From: Leifsonia sp. PS1209
GTDB taxonomy: Bacteria > Actinomycetota > Actinomycetes > Actinomycetales > Microbacteriaceae
Assembly (NCBI RefSeq): GCF_012317045.1
Contig: NZ_CP051154.1
Coordinates: forward strand, 1,054,001 to 1,118,000
Direction: 5' to 3'
Length of the DNA: 64,000 bases
Positions 63,230 to 64,000 of this stretch are shown in pieces. The number at the start of each line of letters is the position of its first letter. The first letter of the stretch is position 1. The position numbers were made by a program, and so were the translations under genes. The notes beneath the pieces were generated by a model that did not search any database, was not told the origin of the DNA, and was given only the letters and a program-made list of their open reading frames with translations.

Positions 63230-64000
63230 GTGTCGACGCTCAGTGATCTTGTGCATGCCCATACCCGTTCCTCGGAGGAGGACGTCGATTGGCTGCACGG
63301 CCTCGTCGGGGACTGGCAGCTCCTCGCCGATCTGGCCTTCGCCGACATCGTGCTGTGGGTGCCGACCACCGATGACGATTTCGTCGCCGTCGCGCACGCG
63401 CGCCCGTCGAGCGCCGCGACCCTGTTCTACCGCGACTTCGTCGGCCAGCGGATCAAGCCGGAGTGGCGACAGCAGGTCACGGATGCGTTCCAGACCAAGC
63501 AGATCATCGACACCAACGCGCCGGACTGGTTCGAGGAGACCCCCACCAGGGTGCTCGCCGTCCCGGTCATCCGGCGGCTGAGCGTCAACTCTCCGGAGAC
63601 CGCCGAGCAGCCTGTCGCCGTCATCACGCGGCACTCCAACCTCAGCGAGGCGCGCACCCCCGGCCGTCAGGAACTCACGTTCAACGCGTGCGCCAACGAC
63701 CTCTTCAACATGATCGCCACCGGCGACTTCCCCGACCTGGGGGCGCCGAGCGGTCCAAGGCGTGGAGCGCCCCGCGCCTCCGACGGACTCATCCGGCTCG
63801 ACGTGGACGGGATCACCACCTTCGCCAGCCCGAACGCCCTCAGCGCCTTCAACAGGATGGGCTTCACCGAGGAGCTGGAGGGCGAGTCCCTCGCCACCGT
63901 CACCACCCGGCTGCTGTCCGGCCGGATGACCGTCGACGAGTCCCTCCCGCTCGTCGTCACCGGGCGTGCACCGTGGCGCACCGACATCGAGGCGCGCGGC
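63230..64000 (+). CDS. pdtaS: PdtaS-like sensor histidine kinase, 3' end outside window
   Basis: The frame opens at GTG 63230 and runs without a stop to the window edge, giving 257 residues. It begins STLSDLVHAHTRSSEEDVDW, followed by a GAF-like domain (ADIVLWVPTTDDDF, YRDFVGQRIKPEW, VLAVPVIRRLSV) and the start of a PAS domain (IRLDVDGITTFASPNALSAF). This matches the N-terminus of the cytosolic PdtaS kinases (M. tuberculosis Rv3220c), whose HisKA_2 and ATPase domains would lie beyond base 64000. PdtaS pairs with the ANTAR regulator PdtaR. The kinase domain is not seen, so the call rests on the sensor part. Confidence 0.85.
   Translation, partial: MSTLSDLVHAHTRSSEEDVDWLHGLVGDWQLLADLAFADIVLWVPTTDDDFVAVAHARPSSAATLFYRDFVGQRIKPEWRQQVTDAFQTKQIIDTNAPDWFEETPTRVLAVPVIRRLSVNSPETAEQPVAVITRHSNLSEARTPGRQELTFNACANDLFNMIATGDFPDLGAPSGPRRGAPRASDGLIRLDVDGITTFASPNALSAFNRMGFTEELEGESLATVTTRLLSGRMTVDESLPLVVTGRAPWRTDIEARG

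Overview
The window is high-GC chromosomal DNA from an actinobacterium, most likely the family Microbacteriaceae (Leifsonia-like). This is inferred from GC-rich codon use, many GTG starts, actinobacterial marker genes (whiB, a DUF3499 gene, mtrA-mtrB-lpqB, a pdtaS-type kinase) and cell-wall-binding-repeat proteins. It carries about 51 protein genes. I see no rRNA or tRNA gene, no CRISPR array, no insertion sequence and no gene-free stretch above 300 bases.

Positions 1-31,330 are a large surface-polysaccharide region. It holds the 3' part of a cell-wall-binding-repeat protein, about eight GT2 or GT4 glycosyltransferases (two of them multi-domain), an ABC polysaccharide exporter (wzm/wzt), four DUF2142 multi-spanning proteins plus two other large membrane proteins, a DUF2304/GT2 pair, a Wzx-like flippase and two paralogous O-antigen-ligase/polymerase-like proteins. 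A small island at 25,460-26,405 looks foreign to the polysaccharide theme. It encodes a secreted protein with a glycine-rich hydrophobic C-terminus, translationally coupled to a 69-residue two-helix membrane peptide, behind a 22-bp palindrome. This is the best candidate for an undescribed system.

Positions 31,350-44,880 supply precursors and housekeeping functions: manA, an acyl-CoA dehydrogenase, galE, whiB, a giant GT2/membrane protein with an acidic Pro-Glu tail, a DUF5719 protein, a metallopeptidase-family protein, DUF3499, manB (phosphomannomutase), ahcY and a GNAT acetyltransferase. manA, manB and galE can feed mannose and galactose into the glycan genes upstream. The order whiB-GT2-DUF5719-metallopeptidase/DUF3499-manB is, as I recall it, a conserved actinobacterial arrangement.

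Positions 44,900-53,440 hold a cyclase-family protein and a membrane/MoxR block (RDD, SpoIIM-like, DUF58, MoxR, DUF4350, DUF4129, GPDPase-membrane domain). Four of its genes are chained by 4-nt start/stop overlaps.

Positions 53,630-64,000 hold the envelope-sensing two-component system mtrA-mtrB with lipoprotein lpqB, then comF, the long ribosome hibernation factor hpf, secA, an Rv3235-like protein and the 5' part of a pdtaS-like histidine kinase that runs off the window.

A recurring regulatory theme is a TANNNT-type -10 box 6-8 nt before a start codon that lacks a Shine-Dalgarno sequence, which implies leaderless transcripts for about nine genes.
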